A stretch of DNA of 64,000 bases from Streptomyces sp. MMG1121 (GTDB taxonomy: Bacteria; Actinomycetota; Actinomycetes; Streptomycetales; Streptomycetaceae): NCBI RefSeq assembly GCF_001280015.1, contig NZ_LGDV01000189.1, positions 121,600-185,599 of the forward strand, read 5' to 3'. How positions within the stretch are numbered: position 1 is the first letter of the stretch; each line of letters begins with the position of its first letter. Shown here one piece after another: positions 17,700 through 29,100 of the stretch. Made by a program: the position numbers and the translations under genes. The notes under the pieces were generated by a model. That model was not told where the DNA came from. It saw nothing but the letters and a program-made list of their open reading frames with translations, and did not search any database.

Positions 17700-18227
17700 G
17701 TGGCAGGTTCCAACGGCAAGCAGAAGACGGCCCGGGACATGATCCTCTCCCTGGCTCTGGTCGGCATGGCGGCGCTGGTCGTCTACTTCGTGACGATCCC
17801 GCACGACGATCACGCTCCCGACCTCAAGCGGGTGGACTACCGGGTCGAGCTGATCGGCGCCCGCCGGGTGGCGAGCTACCCGGTCGCGGCTCCCGAGGGT
17901 CTGCCGAGCACCTGGAAGGCGACCTCCGTCACGTACGACGGCGAGAAGGACCAGCGCTGGCACATCGGCTTCCAGACCCCGGACGGCCAGTACGTACAGG
18001 TCGAGCAGTCCACGCAGAAGCCCGCCGACTTCATCGACGACGCCAGCCAGGGCGCCTCGGCGACGCAGAAGACCGAGACGATCGACGGCCGCACCTGGAC
18101 CCGCTACACCGGCGGCCGCTACGACGCCCTCGTCCTGGAGGGCACGCACGGCTCCACGACGGTGGTCGCGGGCACGGGGTCCTTCGACGAGCTGACGAAG
18201 ATGGCGACGGCGCTGCGCACGAAGTGA
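17700..18227 (+). CDS. DUF4245 membrane-anchored protein
   Basis: 175 aa from a GTG. A single N-terminal TM helix (about 13-33, MILSLALVGMAALVVYFVTI) is followed by a soluble domain with the DUF4245 ending (DGRTWTRYTGGRYDALVLEG, then TVVAGTGSFDELTKMATAL). Probably exposed outside the membrane. It sits divergently beside glpX in actinobacteria generally, but its function is unknown. Confidence 0.85.
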   Translation: MAGSNGKQKTARDMILSLALVGMAALVVYFVTIPHDDHAPDLKRVDYRVELIGARRVASYPVAAPEGLPSTWKATSVTYDGEKDQRWHIGFQTPDGQYVQVEQSTQKPADFIDDASQGASATQKTETIDGRTWTRYTGGRYDALVLEGTHGSTTVVAGTGSFDELTKMATALRTK

Positions 18228-18253
18228 GCCCGGCCCGACACCCGGACGACATG

Positions 18254-18290
18254 CGGAAGAGGCCCCCGGCGGTGCTGGGGGCCTCTTCCG
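18254..18290. terminator. Bidirectional terminator between DUF4245 and nitroreductase genes
   Basis: 14-bp stem (cggaagaggccccc and its complement), 9-nt loop, between convergent genes. Confidence 0.85.
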
Positions 18291-18306
18291 TGTCGCGCCG
18301 TCCGGC

Positions 18307-18897
18307 TCAGACGGTCGTGATGACGTCCTCGTAGGCCAGGCGCGGCGAGCGCGGGTACCAGGCGTCCGCGCCCGGCTTGCCGATGTTGACGACCATCAGC
18401 GGGGTGTGGTCGTCGTCCAGGAACTCCTTGCGGACGCCCTCGAAGTCGAAACCGGTCATCGGGCCGGCGGCGAGGCCCGCGGCGCGGACGCCGACGATGA
18501 AGTACGCGGCCTGCAGGGCGGCGTTCAGCGCGGCGGAGCCCTCACGGGCCGGGCGCTCGGCGAAGAAGACGTCCTTGGCCTGCGGGAAGGCGGGGAACAG
18601 GCCCGGCAGCTCCTCGTGGAACTCGTTGTCCGCGGAGAGGATCGCGACCAGCGGGGCGGCAGCCGTCTTGGGCTGGTTGCCCTCGGCCATGTGCTGCACC
18701 AGGCGCTCGCGGGCCTCGGGGGAGCGGACCAGGGTGATGCGCAGCGGGGTCTGGTTGAAGGCGGTCGGGCCGTACTTGACCAGGTCGTAGATCGCCTGGA
18801 CCTGCTCGTCGGTCACCGGCTCGTCGGTGAAGGTGTTCGCGGTACGGGCCTCGCGGAACAGCAGGTCCTGGGCGGCGGGGTCAAGAACGAGAGACAT
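18307..18897 (-). CDS. Nitroreductase-family protein (malonic semialdehyde reductase/RutE-like)
   Basis: 196 aa from the ATG at 18897 (MSLVLDPAAQDLLFREARTA). FMN-dependent nitroreductase fold of the HadB/RutE group: YGPTAFNQTPLRITLVRSPE, then NAALQAAYFIVGVRAAGLAA and GPMTGFDFEGVRKEF. RutE reduces malonic semialdehyde in pyrimidine degradation, but no other rut genes are nearby, so the substrate is open. An upstream frame extension to 18963 lacks family support. A candidate operator lies 77 bp upstream. Confidence 0.87.
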   Translation of the reverse strand: MSLVLDPAAQDLLFREARTANTFTDEPVTDEQVQAIYDLVKYGPTAFNQTPLRITLVRSPEARERLVQHMAEGNQPKTAAAPLVAILSADNEFHEELPGLFPAFPQAKDVFFAERPAREGSAALNAALQAAYFIVGVRAAGLAAGPMTGFDFEGVRKEFLDDDHTPLMVVNIGKPGADAWYPRSPRLAYEDVITTV

Positions 18898-18973
18898 GCG
18901 TGGACTTCCTGGACGTGCGCGTCCGGTCCGGGGGTGGCTGGACCGGCTGACGTCAGCGACCATACGCCAGGTG

Positions 18974-18984
18974 AGGTTTAACCT
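18974..18984. promoter_or_regulatory. Palindromic candidate operator upstream of nitroreductase gene
   Basis: AGGTT-T-AACCT, an 11-bp palindrome in a short AT-richer patch. Such sites precede nitroreductase genes regulated by MarR or HxlR proteins, but no regulator is adjacent. Confidence 0.4.
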
Positions 18985-19033
18985 TCAACAAAAGCCGATG
19001 CGTGGTGATTCGCTTCACAGGCGCGGGTCCCCG

Positions 19034-19264
19034 CTACCCCCTGCCGCCCTCGGCCTCTTCCTCCTCCTCGGCGAGCGCCGCGTCCAGCCGGGCCCGCGCC
19101 CCCTCCAGCCAGCGCCGGCACACCTTGGCCAGCTCCTCACCGCGCTCCCACAGCGCCAGGGACTCCTCCAGCGTCGTACCACCCGCCTCCAGGCGCCGTA
19201 CGACCTCGATCAACTCGTCCCGCGCCTGCTCGTAGGAGAGAGCCTCTTCCGTCTTGCTCGTCAT
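19034..19264 (-). CDS. xseB: Exodeoxyribonuclease VII small subunit
   Basis: 76 aa. Family pattern [20 protein letters not shown] followed by [20 protein letters not shown]. Several small subunits bind one XseA to make the single-strand exonuclease VII. The start ATG overlaps the xseA stop by 4 bp. Ends in an acidic run ([10 protein letters not shown]). Confidence 0.95.
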   Translation of the reverse strand: MTSKTEEALSYEQARDELIEVVRRLEAGGTTLEESLALWERGEELAKVCRRWLEGARARLDAALAEEEEEAEGGRG

Positions 19265-20469
19265 TCGCCCACCTTCACCGTGAATTCGCCGTCGGCGACA
19301 CGGGCCCGCAGCGCCTCGCCCGCCGTCACCTCGTCCGGGTCGCGCACCACGTGCCCGTCCGCTTTCTGCAGCACCGCGTAACCGCGTCTGAGTGTCGCCG
19401 CGGGGGAGAGGGCCACCACGCGCGCGTGCGTGTGCGTCAGCTCCGAGTCCGCGCGGTCCAGGAGATGGCCGAGCGTGCGCCGGCCGCGGTCCGTGAGCGC
19501 GGCCACGTGGTCGGCCCGCTCGTCGAGCATCCGGTGCGGATCCTCCATCGCCGGCCGGGCCAGCGCGTGCGCCAGCCCGCGCTCCTCGCGCTCCACGAAC
19601 GCGTGCACACACCGCCGGGCCCGGTCACGCAGCATCCGCACCCGCTCGAACTCCTCGCCCACGTCCGGCACGACCTTCTTGGCCGCGTCGGTCGGCGTGG
19701 ACGCGCGCAGGTCGGCGACGTAGTCCAGCAGCGGGGTGTCGGGCTCGTGCCCGATGGCGGAGACGACGGGCGTACGGCACGCCGCCACGGCCCGCACCAG
19801 CTGCTCGTCGGAGAACGGCAGCAGGTCCTCGACGCTGCCGCCGCCCCGGGCGACGACGATGACGTCCACGTCCTCCATCGCGTCCAGCTCCTTCACCGCC
19901 TGCACGACCTGCGGGACGGCGTGCACACCCTGCACGGGGACGTTGCGCACCTCGAAGCGGACGGCGGGCCAGCGGTGCCGGGCGTTCTCCAGCACGTCCC
20001 GCTCCGCGGCGGAGGCCCGGCCGCAGACGAGCCCGATCAACTGCGGCAGGAACGGCAGCGGCCTCTTCCGCTCCGGCGCGAACAGGCCCTCGGCCGTCAG
20101 CGCCTTCTTCAGCTGCTCCAGCCGGGCCAGCAGCTCCCCGACTCCGACCGGCTTTATCTCGGCGGCCCGCAGCGACAGCTGCCCCCGCGGGGCGTACCAC
20201 TCGGGCTTCGCCAGAACGACGACACGGGCGCCCTCGCCGACCACATCGGCGACGGCGTCGAACACCTGCCGATAACAGGTGACGCTCACGGAGATGTCGT
20301 ACGACGGATCCCGCAACGTCAAAAACACGACCCCGGCGCCGGGCCGCCGCGACAGCTGCGTGATCTGCCCCTCGACCCACACCGCCCCGAGCCGGTCGAT
20401 CCACCCCCCGATCAGCCGGGAGACCTCACCGACGGGGAGCGGCGCTTCGGGAGAGGTGTTCACAGCCAT
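19261..20469 (-). CDS. xseA: Exodeoxyribonuclease VII large subunit
   Basis: 402 aa from the ATG at 20469 ([20 protein letters not shown]). The N-terminal OB-fold ([20 protein letters not shown]) binds single-stranded DNA. The catalytic region shows [20 protein letters not shown] and [20 protein letters not shown], then [15 protein letters not shown] coiled-coil region follows. Longer upstream readings are in frame but are not conserved. Operon with xseB. Confidence 0.96.
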   Translation of the reverse strand: MAVNTSPEAPLPVGEVSRLIGGWIDRLGAVWVEGQITQLSRRPGAGVVFLTLRDPSYDISVSVTCYRQVFDAVADVVGEGARVVVLAKPEWYAPRGQLSLRAAEIKPVGVGELLARLEQLKKALTAEGLFAPERKRPLPFLPQLIGLVCGRASAAERDVLENARHRWPAVRFEVRNVPVQGVHAVPQVVQAVKELDAMEDVDVIVVARGGGSVEDLLPFSDEQLVRAVAACRTPVVSAIGHEPDTPLLDYVADLRASTPTDAAKKVVPDVGEEFERVRMLRDRARRCVHAFVEREERGLAHALARPAMEDPHRMLDERADHVAALTDRGRRTLGHLLDRADSELTHTHARVVALSPAATLRRGYAVLQKADGHVVRDPDEVTAGEALRARVADGEFTVKVGE

Positions 20470-20609
20470 GCGGTCGAGACTAACGGCCGGTACTGACAAC
20501 TCGCGGCTGGTCCGCGGGCCGTCCTTCGGCCGCGGCCGCGTCGTGGTCGCGCGCGCCCGCGCGGGGACCCGCCCATCGATACGGCCGTGCGCCCCGTCGG
20601 GGCGCCCCG

Positions 20610-21983
20610 CTACCCGGGAACAGCCACCCGCCCCCGCTGTCCCACGAGCACCAGCACCCCGATGACCAGCCACACCGCGCCCACCACCTGAGCCACCCCG
20701 CTCGCCTCCACGATCACCGCCACTGTGATCGCCGCCCCGGCCACCGGCACCAGCACATGCCGCCACCAGCTCACCCGCTCCCGTCCCCGCCGCCGCACCG
20801 CGAAAAAGCCCACCACGCTCGCGTGCAGCAGCGTGAACGCCGTCAGCGCGCCGATGTCGACCACGGAGACCAGCTTGTCCAGCCCGTCGTCGCGGCGCGC
20901 CGCCCACCCCGCGGCGAGCAGCGTGATCACCGCGGCGCACAGCAGAGCGACCCGCGGCACCCCGGCGTCCGTGCGGGACAGGGCCCGGGGCAGCCGGCGG
21001 TCCCTGCCCATCGCGAACAGCAGACGTCCCGCCGCCGCCTGCCCCGCCAACGCGGCGAACGCCGCCCCGACGGCCTTGCTCGCGGCCACCAGGTCGTGCA
21101 GCCAGCCGCCGACGGAGACGTCCACGGCGTCGTAGAAGGCCGCGCCCTGCTTGCCGGGATCGGCGGCCAGCCGCGCGGACGTCGTCGGCTCCAGCAGCGC
21201 CACCAGGTACGTCTGCGCCACGAACAGCACACCGGCCAGCGCCAGGCAGAACAGCAGCGCCCGCGCCACCTTCGCCGAGCCCCCGGTGACCTCCTCGGCG
21301 AAGGTCGCGATCGCGTCGAAGCCCAGGTACGACAACACGGCCACCGACACGGCGCCGAGCACCGCCGACCACGCGAACGCGCCCTGCGTGCCGTCACCCG
21401 ACAGCGGCGACAGCACGCCCCGCGCCGCCCCGTCCCGTGCGAGGACGACGACCGCCGCCACCACGAAGACCAGCAGGACGACGACCTCCAGGGCCAGCAC
21501 GAGGAAGCCCACGCGCGCGGCGGCCCGTACGCCCCACAGGTTCAGCAGGGTCGTGACGACGACCGCGAGCGCCGTCCACACCCAGCGGGACACCTCCGGG
21601 ACCAGCGCGTTCATCGCGATGCCGGAGAAGAGGTAGGCGACGGCCGGGATGAGGACGTAGTCCAGCATCGCCATCCAGCCCGCGATGAACCCGGCCCCCC
21701 TGCCGAGCCCCGCGCGCGCGTAGGCGAACACCGACCCCGCCTGAGGTACGACCCGCACCATCTGCGCGTAGCTGAACGCGGTGAACGCCATGGCGACCGT
21801 CGCCACCACGTACACCAGTGCCACCGCGCCGTGCGACCTGGCGTCCAGCGTGCCGAACACCCCCACCGGTGCCATCGGGGCGATGAAGAGGAGTCCGTAG
21901 ACCACGAGGTCCCGGAAGCCGAGGCTGCGTCGCAGCCGGTGCCGCTCGTCGGTCGGGGAAGCCGACGTCTCCGTGTCGGACAT
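20610..21983 (-). CDS. APC-family amino-acid permease
   Basis: 457 aa from the ATG at 21983 ([20 protein letters not shown]). About 12 hydrophobic helices. The amino acid-polyamine-organocation pattern appears in the first helix ([20 protein letters not shown]) and in [20 protein letters not shown]. Substrate not determinable. Divergent from ispH, 76 bp away; this pairing appears to be conserved in S. coelicolor (from memory). Confidence 0.9.
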   Translation of the reverse strand: MSDTETSASPTDERHRLRRSLGFRDLVVYGLLFIAPMAPVGVFGTLDARSHGAVALVYVVATVAMAFTAFSYAQMVRVVPQAGSVFAYARAGLGRGAGFIAGWMAMLDYVLIPAVAYLFSGIAMNALVPEVSRWVWTALAVVVTTLLNLWGVRAAARVGFLVLALEVVVLLVFVVAAVVVLARDGAARGVLSPLSGDGTQGAFAWSAVLGAVSVAVLSYLGFDAIATFAEEVTGGSAKVARALLFCLALAGVLFVAQTYLVALLEPTTSARLAADPGKQGAAFYDAVDVSVGGWLHDLVAASKAVGAAFAALAGQAAAGRLLFAMGRDRRLPRALSRTDAGVPRVALLCAAVITLLAAGWAARRDDGLDKLVSVVDIGALTAFTLLHASVVGFFAVRRRGRERVSWWRHVLVPVAGAAITVAVIVEASGVAQVVGAVWLVIGVLVLVGQRGRVAVPG

Positions 21984-22059
21984 GGCAACCAGTCTTCCCC
22001 GCGGGGTCGTCGGCACGCGATCTCTGCACGGCCGAACGCGGCCGAACAAGGGCCTTACG

Positions 22060-23076
22060 ATGGGACCCATGACCTCTTCGACTGGCCGCCGTGTCCTGCT
22101 CGCCGCCCCCCGTGGCTACTGCGCGGGCGTGGACCGCGCCGTGATCGCCGTCGAGAAGGCCCTCGAACAGTACGGGGCCCCGATCTACGTCCGGCACGAG
22201 ATCGTCCACAACAAGTACGTCGTGCAGACCCTGGAGAAGAAGGGTGCCGTCTTCGTCGAGCGGACGGAGGAGGTGCCGCCCGGCAACATCGTGATGTTCT
22301 CGGCCCACGGTGTCGCCCCGGTCGTGCACGAGGAGGCCGAGCGCGGGCGCCTCGCCACGATCGACGCCACCTGCCCCCTGGTCACCAAGGTCCACAAGGA
22401 AGCCGTCCGCTACGCCAACGAGGACTACGACATCCTCCTGATCGGCCACGAGGGCCACGAGGAGGTCATCGGCACCTCCGGCGAGGCCCCCGACCACATC
22501 CAGCTGGTCGACGGCCCCGAGGATGTCGCCAAGGTCGAGGTCCGCGACCCCTCCAGGGTCGTCTGGCTCTCCCAGACCACCCTCTCCGTGGACGAGACCA
22601 TGGAGACCGTCGACGCCCTGAAGACCAAGTTCCCGGGGCTCGTCTCCCCGCCGAGCGACGACATCTGCTACGCCACGCAGAACCGTCAGCTCGCGGTGAA
22701 GCAGATGGGCGCCGAGGCCGAGCTGGTCATCGTCGTCGGCTCGCGCAACTCCTCCAACTCCAAGCGGCTGGTCGAGGTCGCCAAGCTGGCCGGCGCCCGC
22801 GAGGCCTACCTGGTGGACTTCGCCGACGAGATCGACGAGGCCTGGCTGGAGGGCGTCACCACGGTCGGGGTCACCTCCGGCGCCTCCGTCCCGGAGGTCC
22901 TGGTCGAGCAGGTGCTGGAGCGGCTCGCCGAGCGCGGCTACGGCGACGTGGAGCTGGTCAAGGCGGCCGAGGAATCCATCACGTTCTCGCTGCCCAAGGA
23001 ACTCCGCCGTGACCTGCGCGAAGAGGCGGCCACGCTGGTCGCCGAGCGCGGCGGGAGCGGTGCTACCGAGGCGTGA
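22060..23076 (+). CDS. ispH: 4-hydroxy-3-methylbut-2-enyl diphosphate reductase
   Basis: 338 aa. Last step of the non-mevalonate pathway, making IPP and DMAPP. The three cluster cysteines are in [24 protein letters not shown] and [23 protein letters not shown] binds substrate. The ATG at 22060 was chosen because AAGGG lies 7-8 nt upstream; an ATG three codons later is possible. Confidence 0.97.
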   Translation: MGPMTSSTGRRVLLAAPRGYCAGVDRAVIAVEKALEQYGAPIYVRHEIVHNKYVVQTLEKKGAVFVERTEEVPPGNIVMFSAHGVAPVVHEEAERGRLATIDATCPLVTKVHKEAVRYANEDYDILLIGHEGHEEVIGTSGEAPDHIQLVDGPEDVAKVEVRDPSRVVWLSQTTLSVDETMETVDALKTKFPGLVSPPSDDICYATQNRQLAVKQMGAEAELVIVVGSRNSSNSKRLVEVAKLAGAREAYLVDFADEIDEAWLEGVTTVGVTSGASVPEVLVEQVLERLAERGYGDVELVKAAEESITFSLPKELRRDLREEAATLVAERGGSGATEA

Positions 23077-23105
23077 CTGTCAGTGGTCCGTCGTAACGTA
23101 GTGCC

Positions 23106-23846
23106 ATGGAGATCTTCGGTGTGGACATCGGCGGATCCGGGATCAAGGGCGCCCCTGTGGACCTGGACAGGGGCGACCTGACCCAGGAGCGCTGCAAGGT
23201 GCTCACCCCGCACCCGGCGACGCCCGACGGCGTGGCCGACGGGGTCAAGCAGGTCGTGGACCACTTCGGCTGGACCGGCCCGGTGGGCCTGACCTTCCCC
23301 GGAGTGGTCACGGGCGGCGCCATGGTCCGTACGGCGGCGAACGTCGACAAGAGCTGGATCGACACGGACGCGCGCGTGTTGTTCGGCGGCAGACTGGGCG
23401 GGCTGCCGGTGACGGTGATCAACGACGCGGACGCGGCGGGTGTCGCCGAGATGCGCTTCGGCGCCGGTCAGGACCGCAAGGGCACGGTCATCATGCTCAC
23501 CTTCGGCACCGGCATCGGCAGCGCCGTCTTCGTCGACGGCGTCCTCGTGCCGAACACGGAGCTGGGCCATCTGGAGCTGAACGGCCACGACGCCGAGAAG
23601 CGTGCCTCCAGCAAGGCCAAGGAGGACCACGAGCTGACCTGGGAGCGCTGGGCGCATCGGGTCCAGAAGTACCTGGCCCATGTGGAGATGCTCTTCTCGC
23701 CCGAGCTGTTCATCATCGGTGGCGGGGTCAGCCGCAAGGCGGACAAGTTCCTGCATCTCATCGAGGGCATCAGAGCCGATATCGTCCCCGCGCAGCTGCA
23801 GAACGACGCGGGGATCGTGGGCGCGGCGATGAGAGCGGACCGGTAG
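23106..23846 (+). CDS. ppgK: Polyphosphate glucokinase
   Basis: 246 aa. ROK-type kinase that phosphorylates glucose with polyphosphate (or ATP). Motifs: GVDIGGSGIKGA (phosphate-binding), VTVINDADAAGVAEMRFGAG, MLTFGTGIGSAVFVDGVLVP and NTELGHLELNG. The Lys-rich KRASSKAKEDHELTWERW segment is typical of polyphosphate-using members. 29 bp after ispH, probably cotranscribed. Confidence 0.95.
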   Translation: MEIFGVDIGGSGIKGAPVDLDRGDLTQERCKVLTPHPATPDGVADGVKQVVDHFGWTGPVGLTFPGVVTGGAMVRTAANVDKSWIDTDARVLFGGRLGGLPVTVINDADAAGVAEMRFGAGQDRKGTVIMLTFGTGIGSAVFVDGVLVPNTELGHLELNGHDAEKRASSKAKEDHELTWERWAHRVQKYLAHVEMLFSPELFIIGGGVSRKADKFLHLIEGIRADIVPAQLQNDAGIVGAAMRADR

Positions 23847-23877
23847 CCGTACCCGGTCCGGCGCTGGGGCCGGCCCC

Positions 23878-24417
23878 TCAGATCCGGCGCCGGCGCCGCC
23901 GTACCCAGCGCACCCGGCGTACGAGCACGATCACCCCCGCGACGAGCGTCCCGCCGTACAGCCAGCCGGCCTGCGTGGCGAGCCCCGTGAACAGCCCCAT
24001 CAGACGGCCGAGCAGCCCCCCTTTGCCGTCGGCGACGGGGAGGAGCCCGACGGCGAACGCGATCGGTACGACGACGGGAGCGGTCAGCAGATCCCCGCCG
24101 CGCACCCACAGCGCGGTCAGGACACACACCGGCACGAACAGCACGCCGTACACCGTCATGGAGGCGCCGAACAGTAAGTGGTCCAGGCAGCCGAGGAGGA
24201 ACATCACGACGAGGCAGAACAGCCCACTGCCGAGCCCGGTGAGCCGGGGGCTCGGCAGCCACGGCCCAGGCGATGCCGGCCGGGCGGCACCAGGCTGCCG
24301 TACGCCGCGGTCCGCTCCCGGCCCGGGCCTGTGCCGGGCCTGCGGGGGCAGCTGTGCCGGGGGCTGCTTGCCGCGTCGCGGGCCGCCGTTCGGGGGTCGT
24401 GTTCTGCGTTGCTCCAC
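23878..24417 (-). CDS. DUF6542-like four-TM membrane protein
   Basis: 179 aa. A basic, Pro-rich N-terminus of about 55 residues is followed by about four hydrophobic helices (GLFCLVVMFLLGCLDHLLFG, MTVYGVLFVPVCVLTALWV, PVVVPIAFAVGLLPV, GWLYGGTLVAGVIVLV) and a short Arg cluster. Convergent to ppgK. Function unknown. Confidence 0.8.
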   Translation of the reverse strand: MEQRRTRPPNGGPRRGKQPPAQLPPQARHRPGPGADRGVRQPGAARPASPGPWLPSPRLTGLGSGLFCLVVMFLLGCLDHLLFGASMTVYGVLFVPVCVLTALWVRGGDLLTAPVVVPIAFAVGLLPVADGKGGLLGRLMGLFTGLATQAGWLYGGTLVAGVIVLVRRVRWVRRRRRRI

Positions 24418-24606
24418 TGGACCAACTTAGGTCTGTTTATGTGCCGAATCACTCCTCAGACACGCCGGTGAGAAGTGCTCGGCCGGGGGTGCGACGCTCC
24501 CGCGAGCGGCGGTGCGGGGACGCCGTAAACTGGGGGATCGGTCAGTGCCAGTCTCTGGCCCCTGGCAATGGCAATCCTGGCCCACTCATCTACGGGAAGT
24601 CGCAAC

Positions 24607-25695
<1,089 letters not shown>

Positions 25696-25744
25696 CGACT
25701 GACGTATCACCACGTCGCTGATCTGGGAAACATGCAGGTCAGGG

Positions 25745-25772
25745 AGGGTCCGGCTCTTGGGAGTCGGACCCT
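25745..25772 (+). terminator. Stem-loop followed by a T-rich tract
   Basis: 11-bp stem agggtccggct/agtcggaccct (one G-T pair), 6-nt loop, followed by ttgctttt. May now serve as ychF's terminator within the element. Confidence 0.6.
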
Positions 25773-25782
25773 TTGCTTTTCC

Positions 25783-25805
25783 CCCGTGCTGGGATCGTGC
25801 TGGGA
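25783..25805 (+). repeat. Inner direct repeat, left copy
   Basis: 23 bp beginning cccgtgctgggatcgtgctg; itself a doubled gtgctggga. One mismatch against 32300..32322. Lies 90 bp inside attL. Confidence 0.7.
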
Positions 25806-26162
25806 CGTTACGGGGACGCCGGTGCTGGGTCGCGCACTGTCCAGTGCCTGGCAGCAGGGAGTGTATGGACCAGCACCCCTTCCTTGGCGATGTTTGACGG
25901 GGGACGCGATCAGCCCGTCACCCGGGAGGGCCGGAACAGGTTGTAGGCCAACTCCAGGACGCACTCGGTGAGAGCATCCAAGCCGCCCGGTCCGGTTTCT
26001 GACCCTGCCGCAGGCGTCGGGGTTGCGCGCCATAGCTTTTGCAGCGATGGCGCGCCTCGCCCGGTGCCCGGCGGACGTATCGCAACGACCATGTGGGCAA
26101 CCGCGATTGCCTTCCCTGGCCTCTGCTACGGTGCCTTTTGATTGACGACCACAGGGGGGCGG

Positions 26163-29100
26163 ATGGGTGCGGTCAATCGGTCGAAGGCTGAGCGGCAGCG
26201 TCAAGCGCAGATCCTGCGCTTTTGGCGCGCCGTTGAGTACTTCAGCCCGCCGAAGGTCGACCCGGTAAATCCGCGTAAGAACCTCTTCGCTGTGGGGTCG
26301 CATCGCCCACTGCCCTGGGAGCTCGACTCCGCGATCAGCCGGACTCAGTCCCGGCCGAGCCTTGTGTGGCAGCACACGGTTTACGCCGGGATCTTCGCGG
26401 TCGACAAGGTGCGTGACGTCTTGCTACAGGCTTTCCGTGCTCCGGAGTCCGAACGGGACTTCGATGGCCGGATCGGCGGGGACAGCGCCGTGCTGTGCTG
26501 CACCGTGAACCAAGACGGGCTGCTGATCAAGGACAGTGTCACCCTGTCCTCGTGCGCCTGGGCAGTCGGGCAGACCCTGGACCCCGGGCCGCACAGCGAC
26601 CAGTGGCTGACCGGCTTCGACGAGCAGAGCACGGTTCTGCTGCAGCAGCTGCTGGACCTTGGCGACGGGAAGATCGAAGTCGATCACCGGCCCGTGGTCG
26701 GGCCTGAGTCGCCACAGTCGGGGCTTGGTCCGGTCGCGGGGCTGATGTCCCGCCTCGTCGTCAGCGCGGCGAAGGGTGGGCTGGGAGCGGCGGCCGGTGC
26801 GGTGGGTGCCGGGCTGGGGCCTGTGGCGGGGGCGGTGGCCGCGAAGGTGATCGAGCAGGTCGGCGGTGACTTGATCGATTCCGCTGCTGCCCGGCTCACC
26901 GACCACACCCCGGGCGACAGCGCAGTACCCGGCCAAGGTCTGGGCAGCGGTGAAGTGGAGGAAGCGGAGCAGCACGAGGCGGAGCCGGAGGGACCTCCGC
27001 CCGAGGTGGGCACAAAGGTCCTGGATGTGTTCGACCTGGCGGCCATCACTCGGTGGGCGGTCGAGCAGCTCGGCGTCGCCGAGGCCCTCACACCCAACGC
27101 GATCCGTATCAAGAGCTATCAGGTTGCGGCCCGGCATGCGGATGAGGCGGGCGGTGATGTCTTCCTCAACAGCTTCTACGCCGACGATCTGGAACGGGTC
27201 GCCGGTGTCCTTGAGGCCGGCCAGGCCGGCACCGCCCTGCTGGATTACCTGCGGGCTGAGGCGGATCTGGATGCCATGAACCGCTTTGACGTGCGACGCC
27301 TGCCCGAGATCGTGCTGGAGAGCGTGCAGCCGTCGAGCATGCCCTTGGGCCGATGGCTGGCGGATGCCGACAAGCCGCTGGTGCTCAGCCAGCAGTTTGC
27401 AGTCAACCGCATCCTGGCAAGTCTCGGGCAGGATGATGGCCGCGGCCTTTACGCGGTCAACGGACCACCCGGAACCGGCAAGACGACCATGCTGCGTGAC
27501 CTGATCGCGGCCCTGGTGGTCCAGCGGGCCGAACGGTTGGCGGCCCTGGAGCGGCCGGAGGACGCCTTCGCCCGAAAACCGCGCACTTGGCGCACGGAGG
27601 AGACCGCCGGCAAGACCTACCCGCGCACCATCCATCCCCTGATCCCCGAACTCACCGGCTTCGAGATCGTGATCGCTTCGTCCAACAACGGAGCGGTGGA
27701 GAACGTCACTCTGGAAGTTCCCGGAGCACGCGCAATCGGCGGCGCATGGCAAGGACGCGCCGACTACCTTGCTGGCCCAGCCAGCCTGGCGCTGGAGGAA
27801 GATGCCTGGGGTGCGATCGCCGCGCGCCTGGGGCGGCGCAGCAACCGCTCAGACTTCGTCCAGCGCTTCTGGTGGGGCGAGCAGCCCAAGGGCAACAGCC
27901 GGCCAAGACCGGAAGCGAGCGAGGACCGCCCACTCCTGGGCCTCCACAAGATTCTGCAGCTGCAGGGCAACCACCCTTCTGCCTCCTCACAGAGCGCCCA
28001 GGGCACGAGCCCTGATGCCGACACGGCGCCGCCGTTGGGACGAGAGACCTGGGCGCAGGCGGTCCAGCGCTTCACCCAAGCCCGCAACCACGTGCGCGCG
28101 CTGGCCGCAGAGCGGCAGGAGATCGCGGATCTGCTCACTCGGCTCGCCGGCCCCGATGCCCTCCTGGATGAGCTGGTGGCCCGGGAGTCCGGAGCCCGTG
28201 ACGCGCTGCTGCTCCTGCAACAGGAGCAGCAGCGTATCGAAGTCGAACTTGTCGGCCACCGGGAGGAGCATGCCCGGTGCCAGGAAGCGATGTCCGCCGA
28301 GCGAACGCGGCTCGACCTGGCCGAAGCCGCGGTCCGCCACGGCGAGGAGGGCGTCAGGACAGCGGAGTCGGCACTCCACGCCTACGACGCGGCCAAACCC
28401 GGCCTGATCAGAAGACTGGTCACCCGCGAGCCCATGCGCCGCTTTGAGGCCGGGCGTCTCGCCCTCCAGGCGGATCTGGACGCTGCGGACGTGCGTCTCG
28501 CCGAGTTGCAATCCGTACGGGCCGCTCGGCACGCCGCTTTGCGCACCGCCCAGGGACATCTGGACCAGGCACTGTCTGCCATTGTGCGCGCCCAGGCATG
28601 GCTGACCGCCTGCGAGCAGGCCCGCGCGCGACAGGTCACGACTACCGCTGAGGCCGGACAGCAGGTGACCCGACGACGCCGCGAGCGGGAAGCCGAGCAA
28701 CGCCGGCTGGCCACGGCCAAGGAGCGGTGGGGCGACCGGGTGCCGGGAGCCGAATGGCAGGCGGCCCTCGATGACCGTGAGGCGATGGAGGCGCGCGAGC
28801 AGTCAGCGCCCTGGATGGACGCCGCATTCGCCGAGGCACGCTCGGAACTCTTCCTCGCGGCCCTGGATCTGCACCGCGCGCTGCTGGCTACCGCGCCCGA
28901 GCGCATGCGCAGAAATCTGCAGGCCGTGATGGAGGTGGTCAAAGGCCACGCGCCGGCAGATCTGGACGCTGAAACAGTGCTGGCCGCCTGGCAGTTGCTG
29001 TTCCTGGTTGTCCCTGTGGTCTCGACGACTTTCGCTTCGATGGGCCGTATGTTCGCGCAGCTGGGCAGCGAGGCCCTGGGCTGGCTGTTCGTCGACGAGG

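Larger units (their letters stand above)
25696..26162. other. Noncoding left end of the element
   Basis: 467 bp with no supported gene. It contains a stem-loop (25745..25772) and a 23-bp repeat (25783..25805) near the att core. This is where an integrase 3' end and attachment arm sites would be expected, but no integrase frame survives. Confidence 0.6.

Noticed and set aside
19352..23012. Long open frames antisense to xseA, the permease and ispH (380-750 codons)
   Set aside because: His/Arg/Pro-rich shadow frames caused by GC3 bias; no domains, and the opposite strand has clear genes.
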